From Tanypteryx hageni (taxonomy: Eukaryota; Arthropoda; Insecta; Odonata; Petaluridae), in contig CM054117.1 in the NCBI GenBank assembly GCA_028673005.1, positions 48,329,370 through 48,393,369 of the forward strand: DNA of 64,000 nucleotides, read 5' to 3'. The notes under the pieces are model-generated. The model was not told the origin of the DNA, ran no database searches, and saw only the letters and a list, made by a program, of their open reading frames with translations. Shown here in pieces: positions 9,826 through 21,089 of the stretch (position 1 is the stretch's first letter; every line of letters begins with the position of its first letter). Position numbers and translations under genes: made by a program.

Positions 9826-10164
9826 ATAAAGTACAAAAACACAATATAATTATATGTAAAATATATTATATTTACAAAAACATAAGTGCAGTTATATACA
9901 TTGATCATGAATATACGCTATTTTCTGCTACAAATAGGAAAAATAAGATGGCAAGATCAGAATTAAAGGAGAAAGAGACATTGCTACAGAAGACGGGACT
10001 CTTAAGGCACAACTTCAACATCGCTACCTGAACTCACGTGAAAACACTTGTGCTACTCGGGAAAAACAATAAGGAATTCTCCGTCGATGTTCTATTTTCT
10101 TTTTTTTTGGTATTCCTAAACTAAAATAATTTTTCATTATTTTCACCCCAAACGGGGCAACATT
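9826..10164. other. no gene recognised
   Basis: AT-rich sequence between a Jockey fragment and the 3' end of a DIRS-like fragment. I see no frame or repeat in it. Confidence 0.3.
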
Positions 10165-11720
10165 TCCTAACCTTACGGACCGCGGGGTATCAGGGCAAAG
10201 TCACGTGGGGATAACAACACTAGTAACCAATCGTCCAAATAACAAATTAAATTTAATTGAAACTGATTTAAAATTTCGAGGGCTACTGCCCTTGCCCAAC
10301 GTTGCATAATAGCTGGGGCCAGGCAGTGCCCCATGGGCAGTCTGGTAAACGTATAATATTGATTGTTGCAATATATTCCATAATATTTTTGATGAGCTTT
10401 ACTTATTGGTACCTGATAAAATGCAGGGTCAAGATCGAATTTCACCAAATACGCATTGCGGGGAATGGTTGTCATAGTTTTAGCACTATCCCAAAGCTTA
10501 AATTTAGGCTTATGAAAGTAAGTCGTCCAAGGAGATAAGTTAAGCGGGCGCCCCCCCCCCCCCCCCCGCTTTGGGAATAAGGTGAGCGCGGAAGGCGCAT
10601 ACCTTTTCGGTTGAGGTTGATGGTAACTATAGCATTGGTGCCTCAATGGGCTTAGGCAAATTCGCACCCTTAAGCAGCGTGGTTAATGTTGAAGCACATT
10701 GATAAGGATAAGCCGCTGCGGGCTGAAGAATTTGTAACTCACGGTTTATGTGAATAGGCGGAATTACTGCTGATGGAGGGTGCAGAGGTATCTCCGGTCT
10801 GGTGGTATCCTGCGGCGGAAGCCATCCTAAGTCGGAGGGAGCATCGTCTCCTGGTGGATCCTCGGGGTCCGTTGCAGATGATGGAAGGCCTGAGTCGGAT
10901 GAAGACGAGTTGTCGGAGTCGGAGAAGCGGTCCTCGTATACCGGAATGCCGTCACCCGGATCTCCGGAGGTCGCAAACTGCAGCAGCTCTTGGAGCGGTA
11001 ATTCCTGGGAGCCGTCAGTCAATGCATCCTCAATTAGGCCGAAATCCATACAATTACTGTCTTGTGGAGAAGGCGCCTCGGCTTGGGCTGAGCGCGGCCG
11101 CGAGGAGCAGGGTAGGTGGCGGCCGAGCGCACTTGGTGAATAATCACTGGCGGTGGCGGCGCGGATGGGAGGAAATCCGCTGGTAAGTGCAACATGGTGT
11201 TCGTCGGGGCCAGCAGGCGGATGGCCGTGCTCCAGCCGTGCGCCGCCACCACCCCAAGTAAGCGAAGCCTGTTGTAAATGTCCTTGGTCCTCGCGGCCAG
11301 TCCGGTCCAGTCTGCAGCAAGGTCTGGCAGGCAGGTAATTTCGTAAATATCCCTCCTAGCGAGTTTTTTGGACTCCTTAATGGTCTTCAGGTGTAAAAAT
11401 AGTTGTAAAACTTCCTCGTCTTCTGGGATATCAATTTATCCAGGAGTCCGCTCCTGGCGCAATGTATCAAATGACGCAATAATAGCACTTCCTGGATGCG
11501 TTGAGGTAGAAGGTCCTGTTGTAGAAAGCCTTTCAGCCAAGTGATTAATTTGAGTTTGCAACGTAATCGCCCATGCTGGCTGTGTATCTTCGTCTTCTTG
11601 GCTTTCTGCGTTACTACCGGCGTTAGATGCTTCTTCGGCATTGTTGATGCGGCGCGTGCGCGGCATTCCGAAAAGGAAGTATTTTCGCGAAGCAACAGAG
11701 CTGGCGGCACGTCCCGACCT
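10165..11720 (-). mobile_element. DIRS-like retrotransposon fragment A (gag-like and RT)
   Basis: From the right, an N-terminal gag-like frame (start MPRTRRINN at about 11662, then DEDTQPAWAITL) leads through further gag-like frames at 10627-11049 to an RT piece at 10173-10530. The RT piece has KFDLDPAFYQVPI, RLPMGHCLAPAIMQRWA and YLDDWLL. The DDW form of motif C and the APxxMQRW block suggest a DIRS/tyrosine-recombinase type element rather than Gypsy or Copia. The tyrosine recombinase and ends were not found. Several frame changes make it a pseudogene. Its 5' end abuts the PolB gene at about 11720. Confidence 0.5.
10551..10567. repeat. 17-base C homopolymer inside DIRS-like fragment A
   Basis: An uninterrupted run of C within the gag-RT junction region. 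It shifts the frame, and its exact length may be a sequencing or assembly uncertainty. Confidence 0.8.
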
Positions 11721-12263
11721 CGGCAATATTTTCAATCTAACCTTGGAATACCCAAGTTACCTTCACGATCAACATATCGAATTTCCCCTTCTACCTGAAA
11801 ATGATAAACCGCTAGGTTCAGATCAGAAAAAAACTTCTAACAACATTATTAAAAAAGAACCGCTATGTAATTCACATTTCTCTGTTGAAACATGCATTAC
11901 AGCTAGGGTTAAAAGTAAAAAATATTAATTGAATTTCAACAATCTAATTGGCTTGAGTCATATATAATGAATGATACTAAGAAGCGGAAATTGGATACTA
12001 ACGATTTCGAAAAGGAATTCTTTAAATTAATGAACAATTCAGTTTTTGGGAAATCTATGGAGAACGTACGTAAAAGAATAAATATTGAATTGATCTGTGA
12101 CATGAAAAGATTGCAAAAAGTAGTAGCAAAAAGTAATTTTCTAGGTCGAACCATATATTCGGAAAATCTGGTAGCAGTACATATGGGGAAAGAAAAAATT
12201 GTTTTTGATAAACCCATTTATGTAGGAATGGCAATTTTAGATTTATCTAAAATTTTAATGTAT
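11721..12263 (+). pseudogene. DNA polymerase B (family 2), middle part before the Jockey insertion
   Basis: Frames at 11721-11928 and 11967-12263 belong to a protein-primed type B polymerase (DNA_pol_B_2 style). The first has LEYPSYLHDQH. The second has FEKEFFKLMNNSVFGKSMENVRKR, the palm-region motif B with K-x3-NSxYG-like spacing, and ends YVGMAILDLSKILMY. The coding frame breaks off at a 12-bp target duplication and resumes at 17552. N-terminal exonuclease parts are absent here, but a minus-strand copy at 21.6-23.3 kb has them. Upstream it is truncated by DIRS-like fragment A. Confidence 0.75.
12252..12263. repeat. target site duplication, left copy (ATTTTAATGTAT)
   Basis: The 12-bp sequence is repeated exactly at 17540-17551 on the other side of the Jockey element. 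It lies in the PolB codons for ILMY. Confidence 0.9.
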
Positions 12264-12282
12264 ACGAATCGCTGTATTTGAA

Positions 12283-12306
12283 CCAGTACGTATTTGCCCG
12301 TACTGG
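12283..12306. other. hairpin near the 3' terminus of the Jockey element
   Basis: The 8-bp stem CCAGTACG pairs with CGTACTGG around an 8-base loop, 20 bases from the insertion junction. It may be a recognition structure for the element's own reverse transcriptase. Confidence 0.5.
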
Positions 12307-12403
12307 CGGGTACCATTGCCAGCTTAATTATAAATGGTTATGCTATTGTTAGAAAAACTAGCTCATTTTTTGTTCGATTGCCTAGATGGCAAATAAATTC
12401 CCC

Positions 12404-15100
12404 TCACTCCAAGCGGGGTCGCTTGTTGGGAGGGAGGGATTCCTGCGAGTCCAGGCTGGCAATGGGGCGCCTATAGCGGTCCCACCACCTAGCCCGGATC
12501 TCGCCGAGCGCATTCACCTCTCGGTGCTGGGAGGCTGCCGCCTTCGCGTAGAATTCCCTGGACATCCTTGGCAAGAGGATGTCCAGTGATTCCACGCTCC
12601 CGTCTTCGTGCAACCGGCTGACACTTTCGTATCGGGTACGACCGAGTATCAGCCGGAGTGCGATGTTCTGCACGACCTGGATCCTGTTTAGGGTGGTCTT
12701 GGGCACTCCGGACCAAACCGGAGCTGCGTAGGTCAAGACTGGCCGTACGCAGCTCAGGTATAGGCGTCTCCGAGTGTCGGCCGACAAGGCGCGGGAGCAG
12801 AGGATGGGACGAAGTCTCATCAGGGCCCCGAGCGCCTTGCGGCGGACGCTTTCTACCTGAGACTTCCAAAGAAGCCTCCGGTCTAACACAACGCCAAGGT
12901 AGGTGACCTCTTGGCTCCAGGGGATTACCTCCCCCATCACCGACAGGTCGACTCCAGGCGGCGCTCCCCTTCCAGGGTGGAAGATGACCGCTCCTGTCTT
13001 GGAAGGGTTGACCGCAATGCGCCATCGACGATACCAGGTAGCCAGATCGTCGACGGCGCACTGCAGATTCTCAACTGCCGCGTACTTCTTGGTCGAACGC
13101 GACAGGAGCGCCGCGTCGTCTGCGTACAGGGCGAGGACTGTGTTCCACCCAAACCCCCTAGGGGGGTCGTGGGTGTAGACGTTGAAAAGAATTGGCCCCA
13201 GGACGGATCCCTGCGGGACACCGGCGCAGATTCGCCGCAGTCCCGATCCGACCTGGAGCCAGAACACCCTGAATGTCCTGCCCTGTAGGTACGACTGCAC
13301 AAGTCGCACGAACCAGACTGGCATCTGGAGTCGACGATACATCAAAGAAGGCCCCCGCGACCGCTTGCTTCCTGTTGAAGGCGTCGGTGACGAAGTCGGT
13401 CACTCTACCCAGCTGTTGGGTGGTGGAGTGCCCCTCACGGAAGCCGAACTGTTCGTCCGGGAGAAGACGGGAGAATGTTCTTCTCCCGGAGGATGACGTC
13501 CAGTGGCTTCCGCAGCAGACGCTCAAAGATCTTCCCGAAGCCAGCCAGGAGCGAGATTGGCCGGATGTCTCCGGGACCAACCTCCATCCCCGGCTTCTTC
13601 GGGATGCACACGATCTTTGCCCTTTTCCAGGCAGACGGAAAGTATGGAATCCTGACGCAGGCGTTGTAGACGGCGGTCAGGAATTCTATCGCTGCGACGG
13701 GGACCTGCCTCAGGACGACGTTGGGGATACCGTCGTCCCCCGGAGCCCTCCTCAACCCGAGACGGCGAACCAGTGCCACGACTTCGCCGCTCGTGTATCG
13801 AGGAAACTCCGCCTCAGGCATGGGGTCCCGGTCCAGCGAACCCAGCACCGCTGCGATGTCCTCTTCCACCGCATCCGACTCTGCAGTGGCCGGATTGGGA
13901 CAGAAAACCCCCTCGAGGTACTCTGCCATCAATCCGGCCTTCTCTTCTGGGGAACTCGCGACGCAGTCCCCCTGTACAATAAGGGGATCGCGCCGCTGAG
14001 GTCCGCACAGCCTCGAGCAGGTCTTCCAGACTGAATGGTCCTCCAGGCTCAGGGTGCGGAGATGGTTCTCCCACACGTCAGAGCGCACGTCTTGCAACAT
14101 GCGCCTGACGGTCCTGGTCAGACCATCCAGCTGGATCCTGAGACAGAGAGTCCGATGGCGCTGCCACCGCCGTCGGACGCTGTTTCGCCGGGTGATGGTT
14201 TCCCGGACGACTCGAGGCAGGGCGATGCGGATGTCCCGGGCGTTAACCACCTTAGGCACCGCAGCGTCCATGGCCTGTTGGACAGTTGAGGTGATGAGGT
14301 CGACCATCCGGTGCCTCATCCCTCGTCTCAGGCGGAGTCGGCACGACCGGCGGCCTTTCCGCGATAAATTCGCGGAAGTACTGCCAGTCGGCCCTCGCGA
14401 GTTCCAGACGCTGCGGTGGTGGGACTCGCACAGGCGAGTTACCCAGAAGCAGCAGGGTCGTATTATGGTCAGAGGACAAATCGCAGAGTGAATGCATGCT
14501 CAGGGATGCCCTGACGTTGCTGACAATAGCAACGTCAAGGACATCCCCGGAAGGCAGGAATGTTGCATCTGTGGGGGCCAACACTGTCAGCCCCTCTTCG
14601 TCTGCCAAGTCCCGCAGTCTTGTGCCCCTCGTATTGGCGACCCTCGAATGCCAGCTGACATGCTTGGCATTCAGGTCGCCGATGACAATTGAGGGGCAGC
14701 CGTCTCCGACGAGATCCATGACCTCGTCCGGGTCCCACAATCTCCCAGGCGGATAATATGCCGATGAGATCTTGATCCACCCGGAGTCGGTCAGCACGTC
14801 AGCAGACACGGCCTCCATCGATCTGTATGTTCGCTCCCGACACGGGCGATGCCTCACAGATCGACGGATCAATAATGCAGACCCACCCCGCCCCTGGCCC
14901 CTGGCTGGCTGGCCGGGCCTGTCGGCACGGTAGATCAACCAGCCAGGTATCTTCCAAGAGTCCGTTGGGCGGAGATGGGTCTCATTGACTGCGGCCACGA
15001 TGGCGTTCTTATCCTGCAGGAACGCACGGAGTTCCTCCGTCTTCTCCTTGACTCCCCGTGCGTTCCATTGGATAATTACGGAGCACCCCCTAGTCGCCAT
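12404..15100 (-). pseudogene. Jockey ORF2: endonuclease-reverse transcriptase with two frameshifts
   Basis: Three minus-strand frames in series (14252-15100, 13435-14319, 12404-13345) give the usual order. The endonuclease has IIQWNARGV, VNETHLRP, IVIGDLNAKH and LSSDHNTTLL. The RT follows with FPSAWKRAKIVCIPKKPG, RPISLLAGFGKIFERLL, DEQFGFREGHSTTQQLG, a motif A with codons missing after FFDVS near 13345, GVPQGSVLGPILFN and motif C LALYADDAALL. The frame changes lie near 14290 and 13340. Reverse transcription onto a nicked target is the family role. The damaged motif A should make this copy inactive. Confidence 0.85.
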
Positions 15101-16772
15101 TATTAGGCGACGAGGAGCGCTCCTTTACCAACTCCTCCAGTAGCGAGAGGAGGAGTCGTCCGGAGGTCGAGGAGATGTATCTCCTCAACGACCTACAGAT
15201 CATTGCCACCGTGGTCCAGAAGTCTGGGTCCTCCTCGGACCCAGCTACCTCTGGCTCGACATTTCGAGGCAGACGAGTCTTGGGTGGTGCAGCACCCTTA
15301 GGCGGAGGCACCACTTCCACTGTGTGGACGGCGGGGACCGTCCTCGCGGCAGCCTTTTTGGGCGGGTCGGCCATGGGGGTCGTGGTCGTGGCGGGGCCGT
15401 CTGCAACGGCCGCACTCTCCACTTCCATGACCGATTCGGCCATTTGTTTCTCCCTCTGCGCCTGTTCTTGGGCGGCCCTCCTCCTTTGCTTCCTCAGGAA
15501 GGTCTTGGAGGGAGGAACCGCTTGCTCCCGTTGCTCGGGGAGAGCGACAGGTGGCGCCACGGAGGGCGACCCCGAAGAAGAAGGGGCGGGAGCTGGGGCA
15601 GGTGCAGCAGCGGGCCGCTGAACCTGCACAGGGGCAGGGGCCGAAAGAGTCGGTCCCTTGACCGCGGTGGAGTAGGACCGCGTGGCGGTCGCCTTCACCG
15701 CGGGAGCCAACTTGGCCTTGATCAGAGCCGGTGTAGATTTGGGTGCCGGTTTCGGCACCTTCTTCTTCTGGCCCTCCTCGTACCTTCCGAGCGCCACAAG
15801 GTATGCAGGGCATTCCTTGTACGAGGACGGGTGATCGCCCTCGCAGTTGGCACATTTAGCAGGCTCGTCGGGTCGCTTGGGGCAGTCAGCTCCCTTGTGC
15901 GGACCCGCACATTTGAAATATCTGGTGTCGCATCGGCACGCATGCGACATGTGGCCGAACCGCTGGCAATTAAAGCAAGTCAGCGGCCCTCGACTGCCGC
16001 GGAAGTGCTCGACCTGAATCGAGCACCGGCAAACCTTTTTGATGTCGTTCGGGAGAGGAGCTCTGGGAGTCCTCTCCACGTTGACGACGAAGCGACCGAT
16101 GAGGACCCTTTTGCCGTCCTCCATCGCCGTCATCTGCCGGACGGTCCTGACCACGAACCCCTTCGCAGTCAGGTCCGCCGACACGTTCTCTGCCGTGTAG
16201 CCACGGCCAACCCCCTTCAGGAGAAGGCGCATCCCCTGCACCGACTCCAGAAGCTGGGTGTGAAACTGGACGCCAGCGTCGTCCAGCACCTTTGTGGCAG
16301 CCCTGTGGTGCTCCGACGAATGGACCACCACTCTGGTGGAGGCCCGACAGACCTCCAGCTCATAGTCATCGCCAATGACCTTACTCAGCTCATTGGCGAT
16401 GACCTTATGTGACACGATGCCGTACACCACTATCGGTGAGACGCGCAACCGTGTCCTCGCTCCTTTGCCGGAATTATTTCCGGCCTGACCTTTCTGTTGG
16501 GCCTTTCCACCGGCCCCGCCGTTAGCATTCGAGGAGGTCTTCTTCCTCTTTGCCCTGCGGCAGGTAACCTCCGTGAACCCTCCCTCTTGGTCAGGGCTAT
16601 CCTCGTCGGACGAGGCGAGGATAGATGCCGAGCGGTCGGCTAACATGGCGTCGGCGGGGCCAACGTCCTTCTTAGCTACTATTTTTCGCTTGCCACGGGC
16701 ACCCTCCGTGGCCTCCATCGCCTCTGGGGCTGGGGATTTATGGCCCTGCAAAGGGCCGTTTTCCCCAGCCAC
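15090..16772 (-). CDS. Jockey ORF1, gag-like nucleic-acid-binding protein
   Basis: The 560-residue frame is open. A basic, low-complexity N-terminus is followed by an RRM-like middle (VGRGYTAENVSADLTAKGF) and CCHC knuckles from about residue 260 (CFNCQRFGHMSHACRC, YFKCAGPHKGADC, CANCEGDHPSSYKEC), then an A/P/V-rich tail. The stop overlaps the ORF2 start by 11 bases (ATGGCGACTAG), a compact arrangement usual in the clade. The protein coats the element RNA. Other frames upstream to 17184 look like a decayed N-terminal extension. Although this ORF is intact, its ORF2 is broken. Confidence 0.85.
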   Translation of the reverse strand: MAGENGPLQGHKSPAPEAMEATEGARGKRKIVAKKDVGPADAMLADRSASILASSDEDSPDQEGGFTEVTCRRAKRKKTSSNANGGAGGKAQQKGQAGNNSGKGARTRLRVSPIVVYGIVSHKVIANELSKVIGDDYELEVCRASTRVVVHSSEHHRAATKVLDDAGVQFHTQLLESVQGMRLLLKGVGRGYTAENVSADLTAKGFVVRTVRQMTAMEDGKRVLIGRFVVNVERTPRAPLPNDIKKVCRCSIQVEHFRGSRGPLTCFNCQRFGHMSHACRCDTRYFKCAGPHKGADCPKRPDEPAKCANCEGDHPSSYKECPAYLVALGRYEEGQKKKVPKPAPKSTPALIKAKLAPAVKATATRSYSTAVKGPTLSAPAPVQVQRPAAAPAPAPAPSSSGSPSVAPPVALPEQREQAVPPSKTFLRKQRRRAAQEQAQREKQMAESVMEVESAAVADGPATTTTPMADPPKKAAARTVPAVHTVEVVPPPKGAAPPKTRLPRNVEPEVAGSEEDPDFWTTVAMICRSLRRYISSTSGRLLLSLLEELVKERSSSPNNGD

Positions 16773-17539
16773 ACTCGAAGCCCCCGTTGCCCCAAGCCCG
16801 ATGCGGAGGAGGACAGAACATCCTCCACACTGCCCAGGGGGACAGAGGCGCCGACGACGGCGACATTTCCCTTCGCCAGAAGGGGAGCAGAGCTGTTATT
16901 TTGCACTCTTTATTAGAGGCCCGTGCAGATTTTCCCCGCTTAGCTTTTGGATTTACTTCTTCGGCCTCCAGGGCGGCAGCAACTGGAGCCGATTTAGCCA
17001 AGTCCACTAGCCCTTGCGGGGTGACTTTTCCGAAGCCGCCGGGCTGGCTCGACCCGGTCGATTCGGAGGCTCCCTTCGTCAAGGGCAGCCGAACCAATAA
17101 GCCCGCTCGGGCTGTCAAGAGCTTTCTCCGGCCTTGCCAGAGTCCCCAGAGACGAGCCGCTAAGCGGACACGACCGAGAAGCATGGAGGCCCCCTTCTTG
17201 AAGGGCAGCTGACACCGTTGACCTGGTAAGGTCCATGGCCATGTTGGCCAAAAATATGGGAGAGGCCCTTTTCAGGGCCACGACCAGCAAGAACTAGCCC
17301 AGGCGGCTAGTTCAAGCAGCTCGGAGACTGCCAAGTGATAAGAAGGGACTAAGTTAGCCTTCCCTTGGCAGCCACGACCCAAGAAATAAGCGAAAAGTCT
17401 CAATTCGCAGCAAAGCCGCACTCGGGGCTTTGCGCAAACAGTTGACAATCGCAAAAAAAAATACTCGTAAGCACGTTGTGCGTGAATTTTGATAGTACTA
17501 ATCAGATAGCCAATCAAAGTTCGGGACTCTCAGCGAGCA

Positions 17540-17551
17540 TTTTAATGTATG
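17540..17551. repeat. target site duplication, right copy (ATTTTAATGTAT)
   Basis: Exact repeat of 12252-12263. PolB coding resumes immediately after it. Confidence 0.9.
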
Positions 17552-17745
17552 ATTTTCATTACAACGTAATGAAGTCCTTGTATAATAAAGAAAATCTAAA
17601 ATTGTTGTATATGGATACAGATTCATTTATTTACGAGGTAAAAACGGATGATTTTTATGAAGACTTGATAAAAAATATTTCTTTTTTTGATACTTCAGAC
17701 TATCCAACTGATCAAAAATGTAATTCTTTGGCAAACGAGAAAGTG
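17552..17745 (+). pseudogene. DNA polymerase B (family 2), motif C part after the Jockey insertion
   Basis: The frame continues DFHYNVMKSLYN and LLYMDTDSFIYEV, the metal-binding motif C of type B polymerases, then KTDDFYEDLI. It resumes the reading frame interrupted at 12263. It ends at about 17745, where DIRS-like fragment B begins, so the thumb region is lost. Both catalytic aspartates of the DTDS box are present in this piece. Confidence 0.8.
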
Positions 17746-19300
17746 TTCCGAGTCCCAGGCGTCCTGCAGAAAGCTTTTGTCCCGCCGGTACACGTCCGTA
17801 ATGAAGAAATATGGCAAGGCCAAAACATATGTGACCCATGCAATATACCCCGCAATCTTGGGGTATCGGCCCTTCTAATGCGGGGGGCTACTGGGATGGC
17901 ATGATGTAACTTGACCAGGGAATTGGGGGTCAGCCATAATCGCATTAATTCCGTATCAATATTGACGCCTAAATATTTGATGCGATGCACTGGGTGCACT
18001 ATGCATTTGGCATTATTCAGGGATATCCCCAAATCTTCGGTTAAAAACTTTATTATTTCGTGCACTGTAAACACAGTAAGGATCTGGATCGTGTAGTAGC
18101 CAATTAGCAAGCATCTGCACACCAAATAATTGTCGCTCTTCTGTGGTTACTGAACGGGCCCACCTCTGCGTAATGTTTGGGGCCAATGCGTGGCCCATCG
18201 GGAGCCTGTTGAAGCTGTATGTCCTGCCGTCTAACAGAGTGCCACAGAATTTGCGGTGGCCAGGAGGTATGGGAATTTGATAAAAAGCATCGCAGAGGGA
18301 CGGGGAGTGCCTTCCCTGACGGCTGGGTGACCGTGCTGGGGAACCTTGGCCCTGAGCCGGAGTGACGGGGTTTTCTCGGGTGTGCACTGGCCTGCAGGCC
18401 CTCTCTCGAGCTACGATACCGCGTGTCTTCGGTTGTGCGTGTTTATGCATGACCACTTCCGGCATTTATAAAAACGAGTGAAGATCGAGGACTTAAGATT
18501 TGTTCCCAGAGATAGAGCTGAATAATTTGGAGTGTATGGCATTAAAATAAAAATTGTTATTCGAGCTTCCAGCCCAATCGCGGCTGCGATTGGGCTGGAA
18601 GCTGCCCCTCGAAGCCGTCGTGGGAGGCGGCTTCGAGTAGGCCGAAGATGACGGCATCACCTGCTGAATTACTATGGCCAAGAATTCCAACGATGGGGCG
18701 GAAAGGCGCATGGGCGTCGTCCAGCCATGTGCTGCGACGACGCCAAGAAGCCGAAGACGATTGTAAACCGTGTGCCGAGTTAGCGGCGGAGGTTTTTCCT
18801 AATCGGCAGCTACGTCGAGCAGAGAGGAAACCTCGTGGAGATCCCTCTTCGTTATGTGTCGGCTCGCCTTCAGGTCTCGCATGTAGCAGCAGAGTTTGAG
18901 GACCTCGGAATCAGCGGGCGTCTCGACGGAACCTGGCGCCGGCTCGTGGCGCAAGGTTTCGAAAGTCATTGTAGACGGAATGGAAGACGGCACGGGGGCC
19001 GTGGAAGGCCCCGCAAATGAGCTAGCCAGCTGGTTTTGCATGGCTGTCATCTGTTGGCGGAGCGCAAGAGCCCATGCGGGCTGGGTATCTTCGTCGTCGG
19101 AGCCAGATTGCTGTTCCTCGCCTGAGGCGCCTACTTGGGCGCGAGTAGGTCTAGGCATGGCTAGAAAGACGGAATACTTCGGGGCGTTCGCCGAGCGAGC
19201 AAGTTATAAAAATTTTTCGTAGAAAAAGAACTTGGCGAGTGGTGGACGAATGTAAACGAGAGAGAGCTGGCGGCACGCCCCGACAGCCTCAATCCGAACT
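17746..19300 (-). mobile_element. DIRS-like retrotransposon fragment B (gag-like and RT)
   Basis: Gag-like frame 18799-19158 begins MPRPTRAQVG and carries DEDTQPAWALAL, matching fragment A. The RT pieces at 17712-18465 have LCDAFYQIPIPPGHRKF, RLPMGHALAPNITQRWA and, further on, RIKYLGVNIDTE. It covers more RT than fragment A but is shifted and deleted between the motifs. The 5' boundary is marked by GAGCTGGCGGCACG near 19264, found also at 11698 in fragment A. No recombinase domain is visible. Confidence 0.5.
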
Positions 19301-19519
19301 CATTCCTTTCTTGAGTGAACAGAAAAAAATAAATAAATATCATAATACTATAAAACTATAAATAAGGGGGATAAAAAGGGAACAAAAAATTGGGGAGACA
19401 CGGCAAACATTGCCGGAGTGCTTGAGGGGAGGTGGGGGAAGGTTTTGTCGCGGCTGGCGGCAACTGCCCCTGCCCGGTCCGCGACCCGTATTACTCTCTG
19501 CTGTTCAGCGGCGAAATTT

Positions 19520-20290
19520 ATGTAAAGAAATTTTTAAACCAACTTTTTTATTTTGTATTGGATTTTCCCAGTTCTTTTTTAATAGGTTCCTTTAATTTAT
19601 GTTTTACGCATTCCAATTTTGGGCGGAACGCTTATTTTTCTTATTTTTTGGATCTTTTTCTTATCTTTTTTTCTCTTTTAAGTTGGGTTTGTTTAAACAA
19701 TATGCATTTCTTCTGTAACCACATAAAAGATATAACTATGGAAGCACAGTTTAGCTTCAATTTACTAATTCTAGGGGAAAAAATATTAGTACTTATATTG
19801 TTAGTATTAAACAACAGAAATGGGAAAGTTTGTGCCTTCACTACAGGAGTATTTCTTTTGGTCGTTTTAACTTGCATTTTTGTCGCGTCGTATTGCCAAA
19901 GTCGGACGGTGAGTGGGTTGAATTGTAGGGACTGCTCGAAGCGCTGGGCTCGCTTGCGACCGAAGTCGTGTATCGTGGAGATTTTGTGCGCGTTTCTAAT
20001 CTCGTAAGTCGGAACGAGTCGGGGACTGTTTGTGATGTAGCGCAGTGTGACGTTTTGGAATGTTTCTAGTTTCCGCATGTTCGTTTTCGCCGTGTTATTG
20101 AATAGCTCGCATCCGTACAGCAGGGTTGGCCGAATGTGAGAAAGAATTTTTTCGCCCCGTCGTAATTTGGAATTTTTGCTTATGAGGGTCATGAGTAATT
20201 TCCTCATACCCCTCGCTTTATTTATCGCCTGCTGTACGTGTGCACCCCATGTCAGTTTCTGATCGAAGTGTAACCCTAAGAATTTGTTTG
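19520..20290 (-). pseudogene. Jockey-type ORF2 C-terminal fragment and 3' UTR
   Basis: The frame at 19641-20207 has LISKNSKLRRGEK, HIRPTLLYGCELF and MRKLETFQNVTLRYITNSPR. These match the end of the RT at 54.95-55.3 kb almost word for word, then run beyond the point where that copy is cut. It therefore supplies the C-terminal domain missing there. Missing residues after RRGEK show a small deletion. The AT-rich 3' UTR runs down to about 19520. Confidence 0.7.
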
Positions 20291-20324
20291 TTTCCTACCT
20301 TGATCCTGACTTTCTCAACTCCCA

Positions 20325-21056
20325 GTGCAGATCGCTGCTGGGTATATAAAGCTGTGTGTGAGACCGTATGTGCCAAACCCAATGCGGTGTTTTAACTGTT
20401 TACGGTTTGGCCATACTAAGTTGACATGCAATAGAGAGAAGATCTGTGCCGACTGCGGCCATAAGGCCCATGAGGGGGCACCCTGTTCATCTGGGCCTCA
20501 TTGCGTCAACTGTCAGGGTAACCACACAGCTTGGTCAAAGGACTGCCAAACCTTGGCTTTCGAAAAAAAGGTACAAGAAATCCGGGCAATAAGCAAAGTC
20601 TCGGTTGCAGAAGCAAGAAAGCAGGTGAAGCTGATGGCTCCACCTCCGCCTGTACCTTTTGGCAAGGTTGTGGCCAGTCCTAGCCCAACCCAAGCTGCTT
20701 TTGACAAACTTCAAGAGATCATCAAGGATCTGCTTGAAGAACAGAAACGCCTGAGGGAAGTGATAGCAGAGCTGCAGAAGCCCAAGACCACTTCCCAAGA
20801 GAAAGCAGCAAGCAGTGATCCCTCAAAAGGTCATAGGAAGAAAGAAAATGTCCTAAAACCAATCTCCTCAGTTTCTCAAGGGGAACGGCAGAAATCCGAG
20901 CATAAATCCCCAACCAAAATAAGAGCTAAGCCGATTAACTCATCCATATCTCAACCGGAATATATGGACTTGGCATGCCTATCGGATAGTGATGCCAACC
21001 TCTTCCGAGTACAGGGAAGAGGGAAAGGAAAAAAGAAACTCTCTATAAAAAGGTAG
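20325..21056 (+). CDS. I-type non-LTR ORF1, gag-like protein (5' truncated)
   Basis: The open frame of 243 residues starts inside the protein: CVRPYVPNPMRCFNCLRFGH is the usual lead-in to the first CCHC knuckle. Two more follow (CADCGHKAHEGAPC, CVNCQGNHTAWSKDC). A charged helix with EEQKRLREVIAELQ and a basic tail complete it. The N-terminal part is missing; the junction with the minus-strand Jockey fragment lies near 20310. It binds element RNA. The style fits the I/Nimb group of LINEs that also carry RNase H, as in the 3' half at 39-40.5 kb. Confidence 0.7.
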   Translation: MQIAAGYIKLCVRPYVPNPMRCFNCLRFGHTKLTCNREKICADCGHKAHEGAPCSSGPHCVNCQGNHTAWSKDCQTLAFEKKVQEIRAISKVSVAEARKQVKLMAPPPPVPFGKVVASPSPTQAAFDKLQEIIKDLLEEQKRLREVIAELQKPKTTSQEKAASSDPSKGHRKKENVLKPISSVSQGERQKSEHKSPTKIRAKPINSSISQPEYMDLACLSDSDANLFRVQGRGKGKKKLSIKR

Positions 21057-21089
21057 AACCATGTCCACTAATCTTATACCCAGAGAATG

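Larger units (their letters stand above)
12264..17539 (-). mobile_element. Jockey-clade non-LTR retrotransposon inserted in PolB
   Basis: About 5.28 kb, bounded by a perfect 12-bp target duplication. Order on the minus strand: 5' UTR of about 0.75 kb with two related GGGCAGC-ending segments near 17064-17087 and 17190-17211, ORF1 (15090-16772), ORF2 (12404-15100, two frameshifts), and a 3' UTR of about 140 bases without a poly(A) tail. The interior is much more GC-rich than the host PolB sequence. The 5' end looks full length. Confidence 0.85.

Noticed and set aside
15324..16412. 362-residue plus-strand frame
   Set aside because: It is the antisense shadow of the GC-rich Jockey ORF1.
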